A stretch of 12,349 nt of DNA from JBFWWW01 sp050245975 (GCA_050245975.1 JBFWWW010000120.1:1-12349); one strand, 5' to 3'; shown: positions 1 to 6,615, numbered from the stretch's first letter. Translations and numbers: made by a program. Notes: a model not told the origin generated them from the sequence alone.

Positions 1-1424
1 CCCTCGCCGCCCATGTGGGTCCAGCCGTCGGTGTTGCGGTCCATCCACTGCGCCTTGTAGTGGCAGCCGATGCCGGCGTAGGCGTGGGCGCCTTCCGGCA
101 CCACGGTCGAGGAGTTGTGCGGGCAGCCGGGGCAGAAGTAGGGAATGCGCGTGATGGATTCCTGCGCCAGCGGACGGTTGCCCTTGAGCGCCTTCAGCTC
201 CGACACACGGGCCTTGATGTCCTCGCCGGCGCCGTAGCGGATGAGCCGCTCGCCGAGATTGATGGCGATCTCGGTAGACTCCAGCGCGCCCTTCGCCGGG
301 AACAGCCACTGGTCGTTCTCGTCCTTCTTGCCGAGCACGCGCGGCCGCACCGGCAGGTCGAACAGCTGCTCTTTGACCTGCGTCTCGATGAGCGACCGCT
401 TCTCCTCGACAACGAGGACCGTATCGAGGCCCTCGACGAACTTGGCAACGCCGACAGGTTCGAGCGGCCATGTCATGGCCACCTTGTAGAGCCGCAGGCC
501 CAGCGCATTGGCCTTCACCTCGTCGATGCCGAGCTCGTCCATTGCCTGGCGGACGTCGAGGTAGCTCTTGCCGGTGGTGATGATGCCGATCTTGGGGTTG
601 GGTCCCCCCGACGTGATGATGCGGTCCAGCTTGTTGGCGCGCGCGAAGGCCAGCATCGCCGCGCGCTTGAAGTCATGCAGCCGCGCTTCCTTGGCGAGCG
701 GCTGATCGGCAAGGCGGATGTTGAGCCCGCCCTGCGGCATCGTGAAATCTTCGGGAATTTTCACCTCGATGCGGTCGACGCGGCCGTCGACGGTCGCGGT
801 CGCCTCGATGTTGTCCTTCACGCACTTGAGGCCGACCCACACGCCGGCGAAGCGCGAAAGAGCAAAGCCGTAGATTCCGTAGTCGAGAATTTCCTGGACG
901 CCGGCAGGGTTGAGCACCGGGATCATGAAATCGAGGAAGGCGAACTCGGATTGGTGCGCGGAGGTCGAGCTCTCGCACGTATGGTCATCGCCCATCAGCG
1001 CGAGTACGCCGCCGTGCTTGGAGGTGCCGGCATGGTTGGCATGCCGGAAGACGTCCCCTGTGCGGTCGACGCCGGGGCCCTTGCCGTACCAGACGCCGAA
1101 CACGCCGTCGTACTTGCCCTCGCCGCGCAACTCCGCCTGCTGCGAACCCCACAGCGCGGTGGCGGCGAGATCCTCGTTGAGGCTAGGACGGAATGTGATG
1201 TGATTCTTCTTCAGCAGCGGATCGACGCGCTGAAAGGCACTCTCGAGACTGGCGATCGGCGAGCCGCGGTAGCCTGTGACATAGCCCGCAGTGTTGAGCC
1301 CTGCCGCGACGTCGCGTTCGCGCTGCATCAGCGTGAGGCGGACAACGGCCTGCGTGCCGCTCAAGAGCTGGAGTGGGATGCTGAGATCGTATTTGTCGCT
1401 GAGGCTGACCGTATGTTTCGGCAT
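1..1424 (-). CDS. Indolepyruvate ferredoxin oxidoreductase (fused alpha/beta type), partial, 3' end beyond window
   Basis: The reverse strand reads open from ATG at 1424 to the left edge (474 complete codons, no stop), starting MPKHTVSLSDKYDL. The family uses thiamine diphosphate and Fe-S centres to oxidatively decarboxylate indolepyruvate and other arylpyruvates to aryl-acetyl-CoA, reducing ferredoxin, in the cytoplasm. Visible features are the N-terminal pyrimidine-binding-like half (GYRGSPIASLE, residues 51-61; GKGPGVDRTGD, 114-124; GDDHTCESS, 145-153), a middle transketolase C-terminal-like domain, and YFCPGCPHN (429-437), which opens the thiamine-diphosphate half, followed by GIGCHYKAQWMDR. 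Fused bacterial forms are usually about 1,150 residues, so roughly 60% lies outside. GAGG and AGGAG lie 5-12 nt before the ATG and support this start. A long plus-strand frame over the same bases is its antisense shadow. Family assignment is firm; the preferred substrate is inferred. Confidence 0.93.
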   Translation of the reverse strand, partial: MPKHTVSLSDKYDLSIPLQLLSGTQAVVRLTLMQRERDVAAGLNTAGYVTGYRGSPIASLESAFQRVDPLLKKNHITFRPSLNEDLAATALWGSQQAELRGEGKYDGVFGVWYGKGPGVDRTGDVFRHANHAGTSKHGGVLALMGDDHTCESSTSAHQSEFAFLDFMIPVLNPAGVQEILDYGIYGFALSRFAGVWVGLKCVKDNIEATATVDGRVDRIEVKIPEDFTMPQGGLNIRLADQPLAKEARLHDFKRAAMLAFARANKLDRIITSGGPNPKIGIITTGKSYLDVRQAMDELGIDEVKANALGLRLYKVAMTWPLEPVGVAKFVEGLDTVLVVEEKRSLIETQVKEQLFDLPVRPRVLGKKDENDQWLFPAKGALESTEIAINLGERLIRYGAGEDIKARVSELKALKGNRPLAQESITRIPYFCPGCPHNSSTVVPEGAHAYAGIGCHYKAQWMDRNTDGWTHMGGE

Positions 1425-1566
1425 GTGTCCTCGGGCTCCTGGTGTCTCCCGCAGAGGCCCCGCCCTATTCTTACGCAGGCTGTGGCCATCGGCCCGGGAA
1501 AGCTGACAGACTTTCAAGCGCGCCGCAAACCCGGCCCCCGCTATCTTCCCCATCCAGACTGCCTAA

Positions 1567-1594
1567 AACATAGGTTCTGGCCCGCCCAATGCAA
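1567..1594 (-). promoter_or_regulatory. Weak candidate promoter for the indolepyruvate oxidoreductase gene
   Basis: On the minus strand TTGCAT (1594-1589) and TATGTT (1572-1567) are 16 bases apart, about 145 bases before the ATG at 1424. TATGTT matches TATAAT at four of six positions and TTGCAT shares only the TTG core with TTGACA. Position and spacing are reasonable but the match is poor. Confidence 0.2.
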
Positions 1595-1627
1595 CAGCGG
1601 CAGCCATTCACGAACGCGGTCGCAGCC

Positions 1628-1651
1628 GGTTGCGACACGATCGGGTTGCGA
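1628..1651. repeat. Tandem 8-bp direct repeat (GGTTGCGA)
   Basis: GGTTGCGA occurs at 1628-1635 and again at 1644-1651, a 16-base period, about 200 bases upstream of the oxidoreductase start. Tandem repeats of this spacing can be regulator binding sites, but two copies of an 8-mer in GC-rich DNA may be chance. Confidence 0.35.
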
Positions 1652-1752
1652 AAGGTCGGCGACGCGCAACAAACATGCCCGTCGCGGCAAGGCATGCACC
1701 GGCCATGGTCCGGCTATGCAGTGATGCAGGCCGAGCCCGGGAGGCTGAGGGT

Positions 1753-2781
1753 TCAAACCTGGGCGATTGTGCTTTGCGGTGATGCCGAGCGCCGGTGCGC
1801 CTCGTAGCTGGCGGCGATCCGGCGCGCCAACGCATCCGTATTGGCCCAGTCCGCCACGGTGTCGGCGACCGCGGCAGCCAGCGCTGCGCGGGTCGCCGGC
1901 GGCAACGGTTGTGATTCGAACCCGCGAGCCGCAGCCACGACGCGACGCATCTCCGCCTCGGCGGCGGCTTCCGCAAGGGCGGCCATCCATGCCTCGCAGG
2001 CGCAGGCCTCCAACACCGCACGGTCGGAGGCCGAGAACCGGTCCCAGACCGGGCGGCTGATGGCGAGCCAGCGCGCGCGACCGCCCGCGAACAGGCCGGG
2101 CTGGAGGATCGCATCGTTGGGGTGCGTCGGTTCGTAGCCGAACGGCGTCGCGCCGCCGAGCCATTCGACGGCGTCGGGCGCGCCGACGGCTGTCGGATCG
2201 GCGGTTCGTGCGCCGACCGCTGCCAGGATTGCGCGCGCGCAGGCCGGCGCCGCGACGTGCAGGCCGGCGAGCCCATCGGTCGGCCGCGCAACGCGCAACC
2301 ACAGACCGCGGCTCGCCCCGGAATGACCGGCCGCCAGCATCTTCATGCCGTGGTCCGCGGCAAGATCGTCCCAAAGGCCCTGACCGCCACCGACACCGAG
2401 CCAGGCCGCGAAGGCGGTGGCATCAAGGTCACGTCCCGTCGGCATCCCGGCGAAGAACATGAACGCCGGATGCAGCATCTCGAAATGCCCGGCGCTGTCG
2501 AACGTCAACTCGGCCCCGGTCGCTGCCTCGGCCGGGACGAGCTCGATCTGCAGCCGGTCGTCGGTCGCGCTGGCCACGCGGCGGATGAACGGTGCCAGGC
2601 CGCGCCCGGCGCCACGGCCTGCATCATCGCCGGCCGACGTGGCCAGGCGCAGCACGCGGCGCCCTGTGCCGATCGCCGGCTTCGACAGGGCAGCAGCGTC
2701 GGCCGGCGCAGCGGCCAGACCGACTGTCGCGGCTGCCGATGCGGCCGCACCGGTAGATTTGAGGAAATCGCGCCGACGCAT
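1753..2781 (-). CDS. TRAP-type (DctP-family) solute-binding protein with Tat signal, orphan
   Basis: This 342-residue protein begins MRRRDFLKSTGAAAS, a twin-arginine signal followed by an Ala-rich hydrophobic stretch ending near residue 30, so it should be exported folded to the periplasm. The mature part resembles TRAP dicarboxylate-type extracytoplasmic receptors: early beta strand (RRVLRLATSAG, 41-51), PAFMFFAGMP (105-114), GLWLRVARPTDGLAGLHV (159-176) and DAVEWLGGATPFGYEP (203-218), matching the family's 'D-A-x-E-W' segment. Such proteins deliver organic acids to a DctQM permease, but no permease gene is in the window. The segment after GLHV (AAPACARAIL) lacks the usual 'R-x-P-G' style ligand-binding context, so the ligand cannot be predicted. 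GGAGGGG just before the ATG is a strong ribosome site. It lies 59 bases after the thioredoxin-like gene on the same strand, suggesting one operon. Confidence 0.8.
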   Translation of the reverse strand: MRRRDFLKSTGAAASAAATVGLAAAPADAAALSKPAIGTGRRVLRLATSAGDDAGRGAGRGLAPFIRRVASATDDRLQIELVPAEAATGAELTFDSAGHFEMLHPAFMFFAGMPTGRDLDATAFAAWLGVGGGQGLWDDLAADHGMKMLAAGHSGASRGLWLRVARPTDGLAGLHVAAPACARAILAAVGARTADPTAVGAPDAVEWLGGATPFGYEPTHPNDAILQPGLFAGGRARWLAISRPVWDRFSASDRAVLEACACEAWMAALAEAAAEAEMRRVVAAARGFESQPLPPATRAALAAAVADTVADWANTDALARRIAASYEAHRRSASPQSTIAQV

Positions 2782-2782
2782 G

Positions 2783-2807
2783 GCCCCCTCCGCTCTGCTT
2801 CGGGGGC
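2783..2807 (-). promoter_or_regulatory. Hairpin covering the ribosome binding site of the TRAP-type binding protein
   Basis: In the minus-strand transcript GCCCCC (2807-2802) can pair with GGGGGC (2788-2783) across a 13-nt loop. The 3' arm overlaps the GGAGGGG ribosome site next to the ATG at 2781. It sits between the two genes of the presumed operon and could lower translation of the second gene or act as a weak intergenic stem. There is no T tract, so it is not a normal terminator. Confidence 0.4.
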
Positions 2808-2840
2808 ATCAAACAGGATCGCTCGTGTGCGCGCAATCGC

Positions 2841-3227
2841 CTATTCGGCGCGGCCCAGCATATGCGCGACAAGCTGGAAGAATGTCTCGGGTCCGGTGTA
2901 GCCGACGATGCGGTCGACCTCCTGGCCGTCCTTCATGAGCACGACCGTCGGGATCGTCGTGATGCTCGCCCGCAACGCGAGGCGATCCACATCGACGGCG
3001 GTGATGTCGACGAACCGCAGCGGGGCCTGCGCCGCCGTCAGCGAGGCCTTGTATCGGGGAAGCACGTCGCGATGGAAGACCTCGCAGTAAAGGCAGCCGG
3101 CGCGCTCGAATACGACCAGTTCCAGCTGCGTGGCCGTTTCCGGCAGGGCCAGATCGCGGGCAGCCCGGCTCGGCGTCAACGGCAGCGCGAGCAGCGCGGC
3201 AACCAGAACCCAACGGCGAATACGCAT
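2841..3227 (-). CDS. Exported thioredoxin-like protein (CXXC motif)
   Basis: The 128-residue product has a signal peptide (MRIRRWVLVAALLALPLTPSRA) and a compact thioredoxin fold: strand LELVVFERAGCLYC with the redox pair Cys45-Leu-Tyr-Cys48, and the cis-proline strand ITTIPTVVLMKDGQEV (Pro93). It probably acts in the periplasm as a thiol-disulfide reductant or oxidase for an unknown partner. The CLYC dipeptide differs from cytosolic thioredoxin (CGPC) and is nearer to SoxW/SoxS-like and DsbE-like periplasmic proteins, so the direction of the reaction cannot be told. ATG at 3227 is preferred because GAGGAG precedes it and the signal peptide then begins normally; an in-frame GTG at 3239 would add four residues. 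It is first in a likely two-gene unit with the TRAP-type binding protein and divergent from znuA. Confidence 0.85.
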   Translation of the reverse strand: MRIRRWVLVAALLALPLTPSRAARDLALPETATQLELVVFERAGCLYCEVFHRDVLPRYKASLTAAQAPLRFVDITAVDVDRLALRASITTIPTVVLMKDGQEVDRIVGYTGPETFFQLVAHMLGRAE

Positions 3228-3378
3228 AACTCCTCGCACACCACATCCCGACGTTGCCGGTGACCATAGGGGTGGGAGGCATCCGCCGGGCAGCGATATC
3301 TGAAGATTGTGTAAACCGGCGTTCCGAACCGGGATGCGGCACCATGGCCGCCGGCGCCGGTTGCCGTCCCGACAAGAG

Positions 3379-3393
3379 TGTTATAGTATTACA
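3379..3393 (+). promoter_or_regulatory. Candidate Zur operator overlapping the znuA promoter
   Basis: TGTTATAGTATTACA is a near-perfect inverted repeat about a central G (six of seven pairs). It resembles the AT-rich TGTTATA-type palindromes bound by the zinc repressor Zur in proteobacteria, and stands out in a GC-rich background. It contains TATAGT (3382-3387), five of six matches to a -10 element, so a bound repressor would block transcription. It lies 33-60 bases before the two possible znuA starts. Zur binding is inferred from motif likeness and gene identity. Confidence 0.55.
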
Positions 3394-3404
3394 GGATCGA
3401 TCAC

Positions 3405-3424
3405 CCCCGCGGGCCATCGCGGGG
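3405..3424 (+). promoter_or_regulatory. Hairpin in the znuA leader
   Basis: CCCCGCG (3405-3411) pairs perfectly with CGCGGGG (3418-3424) across a 6-nt loop, ending just before the upstream ATG pair at 3426/3429. The 3' arm holds the only G-rich sequence that could serve as ribosome site for those starts, which favours the downstream ATG at 3453. It may also be a translational control element. Confidence 0.4.
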
Positions 3425-3452
3425 CATGATGTGTTTCATCGATAGGTGCAGG

Positions 3453-4412
3453 ATGCGGGAATGGGGCCGTTGCGCGATGGCCGCCGTGATGACGGCCGCG
3501 GTGCTGCTCGGCGCATGTGCCGGCACGGCGCGGGCCGAAGCGCCGCACGTCGTCGCCACCATCAAGCCGATCCACGCGCTCGTCGCGCAGGTGATGCAGG
3601 GCGTCGGTGAGCCGCGCCTGCTGGTGCAGGGCATGGCCTCCGCCCACACCTATACGCTCAAGCCGTCCGATGCGCGCGCGCTCAACAACGCCGACATCGT
3701 ATTCCGCGTCTCCGATGCGCTCGAGCCGTTTCTCGCCAAAATCATGACCTCGCTGCCGCGCTCCGTCACGATCGTCACGCTGGCGGATGCGGCAGGACTG
3801 AAGCTGCTCCCCCGCCGGTTCGGCCATGTCATCGAACCCGTGTCAGGAAGCGCCCACCTCCATGTCGGCAGCGCCGCAGGACACGCGGATGCCGTCGACG
3901 GGCACATCTGGCTCGACCCTGGCAATGCCAAGATCCTGGTGGCCAGCATCGCCGAAGCCCTCTCCCGGCGCGACCCCGCCCATGCCGATCGATATCGTGC
4001 CAATGCACAGCGCTTCAGCGCACATATCGATGCGATCGATGCCGATCTGGCGCGAGAGCTGCGCCCGCTGGCCGCAAAATCCTACGTGGTCTTCCACGAC
4101 GCCTATCAATATCTCGAACGTCGCTATGCGCTGAGCGCGGTGGGTGCCATCGCCATCAGCCCCGAGGTGCCGCCCAGCGCGCAACGCCTCATCGATCTGC
4201 GCCGCAAGGTCCAGCAACTGGGCGCAAGCTGCATCTTCAGCGAGCCGCAATTCCAGTCCAGCCTCGTGGCGACCGTGGCGGAGGGCACCGGCGCGCGAAC
4301 GGGAACGCTCGATCCCGAGGGCGCGACGCTGGAGCCGGGCCCCGGCCTCTACGAAGCCCTGATGCGGCGCCTTGCCGGCAGCCTCACCGCCTGCCTCGGC
4401 GCGGGCGCCTGA
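3453..4412 (+). CDS. znuA: Zinc ABC transporter periplasmic substrate-binding protein ZnuA
   Basis: ZnuA captures Zn2+ in the periplasm and hands it to the ZnuBC permease. Numbering from the long form starting at 3426 (328 residues), the likely metal ligands are His74 (SAHTYTLKPSDA), His160 (DGHIWLDPGNA), His224 (VFHDAYQYLERRY) and Glu273 (FSEPQFQSS), matching the cluster A-I zinc receptor pattern. The His-rich loop between ligands one and two is short (SAHLHVGSAAGHADAVDGH). ATG 3453 gives a standard signal peptide (MREWGRCAMAAVMTAAVLLG...) and has AGGTG upstream; ATG 3426 or 3429 would add eight or nine unusual N-terminal residues. LLGAC could be a lipobox, or ARA-EAP a signal peptidase I site. 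A candidate Zur box lies upstream. No znuB or znuC is in the window, so the rest of the transporter must be elsewhere. Confidence 0.92.
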   Translation: MREWGRCAMAAVMTAAVLLGACAGTARAEAPHVVATIKPIHALVAQVMQGVGEPRLLVQGMASAHTYTLKPSDARALNNADIVFRVSDALEPFLAKIMTSLPRSVTIVTLADAAGLKLLPRRFGHVIEPVSGSAHLHVGSAAGHADAVDGHIWLDPGNAKILVASIAEALSRRDPAHADRYRANAQRFSAHIDAIDADLARELRPLAAKSYVVFHDAYQYLERRYALSAVGAIAISPEVPPSAQRLIDLRRKVQQLGASCIFSEPQFQSSLVATVAEGTGARTGTLDPEGATLEPGPGLYEALMRRLAGSLTACLGAGA

Positions 4413-4508
4413 GTCATGCGCTGAGGCTTCCGCTATCCTTTGCCCTGGGCGCGCGATGTTCGCAGCCGACCGCTTCCCGTACGAACGGCATGCGGGCATT
4501 GTGCACGC

Positions 4509-5267
4509 ATGCACGACATTTCCTCCGCCTTCTCCGCCCATATCCTCGCCATCACCGCCACGTTTCTGCTCGCAGGTTTCGTGAAGGGCGTGATCGGCCT
4601 CGGGCTGCCGACGGTCGCCGTCGGGTTGCTGAGCCTCATCATGCCTCCCGTCGAAGCGGCGGCGATGCTGATCGTGCCGTCGTTCGTGACAAATGTCTGG
4701 CAGCTCGCGGCCGGGCCGCGCTTCGGCGCGCTCGTCAAACGCTTCTGGCCGATGTTTGTTGCCATATGTCTCGGGACCTGGGCCGGCGGCGGTCTGCTGG
4801 CCGGGGACACCACCGGGCGCGCCGTTACGGCACTCGGCATCGCGCTCGTGCTCTACGCCATCCTCGGCCTGACGTCGTTCCGGCTCAGGATACCGGCAGG
4901 CGCCGAGCCCTGGCTGTCACCGGTGATCGGCGCTCTGACGGGCCTCGTCACGGCGGCGACGGGCGTCTTCGTGCTACCGGCCGTGCCGTATCTGCAGGCG
5001 CTGGAGCTCGATCGCGACGACCTGATCCAGGCGCTCGGCCTGTCCTTCACCGTTTCGACCGTGGCGCTGGCCGGCGGGCTGGCGCGCGACGGGGCGCTGC
5101 CCTTGGCGACGGCCGGGACCTCGACGCTGACGCTGCTGCCGGCGCTCGCGGGCATGTATGCCGGACAGATCGTGCGCGTCCGCGTCAGCGCCATCGTCTT
5201 TCGCCGCTGCTTCTTCGCCGGGCTGCTGCTGCTGGGCCTGCACCTCGGCTCGCGCGCGTTTCTCTGA
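4509..5267 (+). CDS. TauE/SafE (TSUP) family membrane permease
   Basis: This 252-residue protein is almost wholly hydrophobic with seven or eight predicted membrane helices. It has the duplicated family signature: GFVKGVIGLGLPTVAVGLLS (residues 23-42) and the matching second-half block GALTGLVTAATGVFVLPAVP (141-160). Family members sit in the inner membrane and move sulfite, taurine-derived sulfonates or other small organic anions; the substrate here is unknown. The ATG at 4509 was chosen because it places the first helix normally; the open frame upstream (from 4440) encodes a non-membrane, Arg/Cys-rich stretch. No strong ribosome site is visible. It follows znuA by 96 bases on the same strand and could be co-transcribed, though no functional link to zinc is evident. 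Confidence 0.88.
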   Translation: MHDISSAFSAHILAITATFLLAGFVKGVIGLGLPTVAVGLLSLIMPPVEAAAMLIVPSFVTNVWQLAAGPRFGALVKRFWPMFVAICLGTWAGGGLLAGDTTGRAVTALGIALVLYAILGLTSFRLRIPAGAEPWLSPVIGALTGLVTAATGVFVLPAVPYLQALELDRDDLIQALGLSFTVSTVALAGGLARDGALPLATAGTSTLTLLPALAGMYAGQIVRVRVSAIVFRRCFFAGLLLLGLHLGSRAFL

Positions 5268-5278
5268 CACGGCTGTCG

Positions 5279-5310
5279 AAAACGGAAAGGGGCGGCCAAA
5301 GGGCCGCCCC
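5279..5310 (-). terminator. Intrinsic terminator of the L,D-transpeptidase gene
   Basis: GGGGCGGCC (5289-5297) pairs perfectly with GGCCGCCCC (5302-5310) over a 4-nt loop. On the minus strand the stem is followed by TTTCCGTTTT, and it begins 24 bases after the transpeptidase stop codon. On the plus strand no T tract follows, but the same stem may also slow read-through from the TSUP gene, which converges on it. Confidence 0.85.
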
Positions 5311-5334
5311 TCGATATCCCGGATCGGCGCTCCG

Positions 5335-6078
5335 TCAGCCCTGGGAGGCGGACGCCTTGCTGACCTTGCGCTGCGGTGCCGTCGAGGTCTTGCTCTTCTG
5401 CGGCGCCGGCTCCTCATCATCGAAGATCGAGAAGATGCTGGTCGGCGATGATTTCGGCGCATCCGATACCGCCGCCACGCCGCCGGTCTGGAAGCGGGCC
5501 CAGGTGACGGTGACCTTGGCGCCGACCTTCACGCGCGGATAAAGATCGAGCACATCCTGGTTGTAGAGACGGATGCAGCCCTTCGACACGGCCTGGCCGA
5601 TCGTCCAGGGCGCATCGGTGCCATGGATGCGATAGGCGCTCGAACCGAGATACAGCGCGCGCACGCCGAGCGGATTCATCGGATGGCCGCCCGGCACCCA
5701 ACGCGGCAGGCGCGGGTTCTCGGCGATCATCGTCGGCGTCGGCGTCCACGACGGGTTCTCACGCTTCGAGGAGACCGACGTGATGCCTTCCCAGCGGCTC
5801 TGGTCGCGCGGAATGGCGATCGGATAGCTGAGCGCCTCACCGGGACGCGTGATGAAATAAAGCCTGCGGTCACCGAAGCTGACGATCACCTGCCCGGGCG
5901 TATATTTCGGACTGAAGCTGACGGTTTCACGGCCGCTTCCACCGACGGTGCTGCCACCGCCCCAATCCCAGGAAATGGTCTGCGCCGAAGCCGGCGCTGC
6001 CAGCCCCGCGCACACAATCACCGTCGCAGCGGCCGCGAAAGCCCGAAGCGGCGTCCTGATGTTGCCCACACTGACCAT
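5335..6078 (-). CDS. Periplasmic L,D-transpeptidase (YkuD domain)
   Basis: The 247-residue protein begins with a signal peptide (about residues 1-32, ending PASAQ). The YkuD catalytic domain spans about residues 60-195: QVIVSFGDRRLYFI, PMNPLGVRALYLGSSAYRIHGTDAPWTIGQAVSKGCIRLYNQDV. His152 and Cys168 are the catalytic pair; the usual S-H-G-C is S-K-G-C, a variant compatible with activity because the Cys, Gly and downstream Arg remain. Such enzymes make 3-3 peptidoglycan crosslinks or attach proteins to the wall in the periplasm. The C-terminal 45 residues are Ser/Pro/Lys-rich low complexity (SIFSIFDDEEPAP then a basic tail), probably flexible. AAGGAG 8 nt before the ATG at 6078 supports the start. 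It stands alone on its strand, with a terminator after it. Confidence 0.93.
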   Translation of the reverse strand: MVSVGNIRTPLRAFAAAATVIVCAGLAAPASAQTISWDWGGGSTVGGSGRETVSFSPKYTPGQVIVSFGDRRLYFITRPGEALSYPIAIPRDQSRWEGITSVSSKRENPSWTPTPTMIAENPRLPRWVPGGHPMNPLGVRALYLGSSAYRIHGTDAPWTIGQAVSKGCIRLYNQDVLDLYPRVKVGAKVTVTWARFQTGGVAAVSDAPKSSPTSIFSIFDDEEPAPQKSKTSTAPQRKVSKASASQG

Positions 6079-6159
6079 CGTCGCATCTCCTTTGTGTTCT
6101 TATCCGCCGGGCTATGCCGCGACGTGCACCGTGACTGCAGCACCAGTTTGCGGATGATC

Positions 6160-6194
6160 CGGTAAACGGAGCACTTACCCCCACACCGTTACCG
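6160..6194. promoter_or_regulatory. Inverted repeat upstream of the L,D-transpeptidase
   Basis: CGGTAAACGG (6160-6169) faces CCGTTACCG (6186-6194): nine base pairs with one bulged A, around a 16-nt centre that contains CCCCC on the plus strand. It lies 82-116 bases upstream of the transpeptidase ATG, where an operator or leader hairpin could act. No named regulator motif was recognised. Confidence 0.4.
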
Positions 6195-6417
6195 ACTTCA
6201 CCCTCGCGTGATCTGCGGGACATCCGCCCGCGCCACCGCGCCGTCACCACGGACCGATTCACAAGGCCTGCACGCCAGGGTCTGCGATGCCGCAGGCTGA
6301 AGCGCGCTCGTGACATTGTGAAAGGCGACCGAACTGTGGCGCTCTGCAACCGGCTCGGCAATACACAACCTCGCGCAAAGCCCTGTGTCGGCGATTGTTT
6401 CGACCGGTTTGCCTGGT

Positions 6418-6436
6418 GTTGTGCGAATTGCGCAAC
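6418..6436. promoter_or_regulatory. 19-bp near-palindrome, possible operator
   Basis: GTTGTGCGAATTGCGCAAC is symmetrical about its central base with only the T-G and G-T positions imperfect. It sits in noncoding DNA about 150 bases before the promoter of the candidate RNA and 340 bases before the transpeptidase start. Its size and AT centre suit a dimeric helix-turn-helix regulator, but no partner is known. Confidence 0.4.
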
Positions 6437-6586
6437 AGTACGTATCCATCGTGCCGCCGGTCGGCGCCCATCGGAGAGGCTTTGTGGTCGGCAGCGTTCG
6501 ATTTGCGCTTTGGATCGTCGATTCTGCGGTCTCTTGGCGGCAGCGCTTCGGACCGCCCGATGTTCCCGCTTCGTTTCAAATTTGCC

Positions 6587-6615
6587 TTGACGACTCCCCG
6601 GCGGCGCATTAGAAC
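6587..6615 (+). promoter_or_regulatory. Sigma-70-type promoter for the candidate structured RNA
   Basis: TTGACG (6587-6592, preceded by C as in the alphaproteobacterial CTTGAC consensus) is separated by exactly 17 bases from TAGAAC (6610-6615, four of six matches to TATAAT). Transcription would begin near 6622, which is the first base of the outer closing helix of the candidate RNA. It is the best promoter-like sequence I found in the window. Confidence 0.6.

Larger units (their letters stand above)
1425..1752. other. Intergenic region, 328 bp, upstream of the indolepyruvate oxidoreductase gene
   Basis: No reading frame here resembles a protein. The region carries the leader of the oxidoreductase gene (minus strand) and the downstream flank of the TRAP-type binding protein gene. 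It contains a weak minus-strand promoter candidate (1567-1594), a tandem 8-bp repeat (1628-1651) and a loose hairpin (1692-1719: GCATG pairs with TATGC, CCGG pairs with CCGG, internal mismatch, no T tract). The hairpin could help end transcripts of the binding-protein gene but is not a convincing intrinsic terminator. Confidence 0.5.
6079..6586. other. Left half of the 941-bp intergenic region between the L,D-transpeptidase and ggt
   Basis: I see no credible protein gene. Frames here give Cys/Arg/Ser-rich translations with no family likeness, and the composition is visibly less GC-rich than the flanking genes. It must hold the transpeptidase promoter (minus strand), for which I found no strong -35/-10 pair. 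Two symmetrical sequences stand out, at 6160-6194 and 6418-6436, listed separately. Confidence 0.5.

Noticed and set aside
15..1724. 569-codon plus-strand open frame
   Set aside because: It lies antisense to the indolepyruvate oxidoreductase, which has clear family motifs; the Arg/Ala/Asp-rich translation matches nothing and arises from GC-rich codon bias.
1744..1762. GGTTCAAA resembling a tRNA T-loop
   Set aside because: Flanking bases do not form a 5-bp T stem, no acceptor or anticodon arms are present, and it overlaps the binding-protein stop codon.
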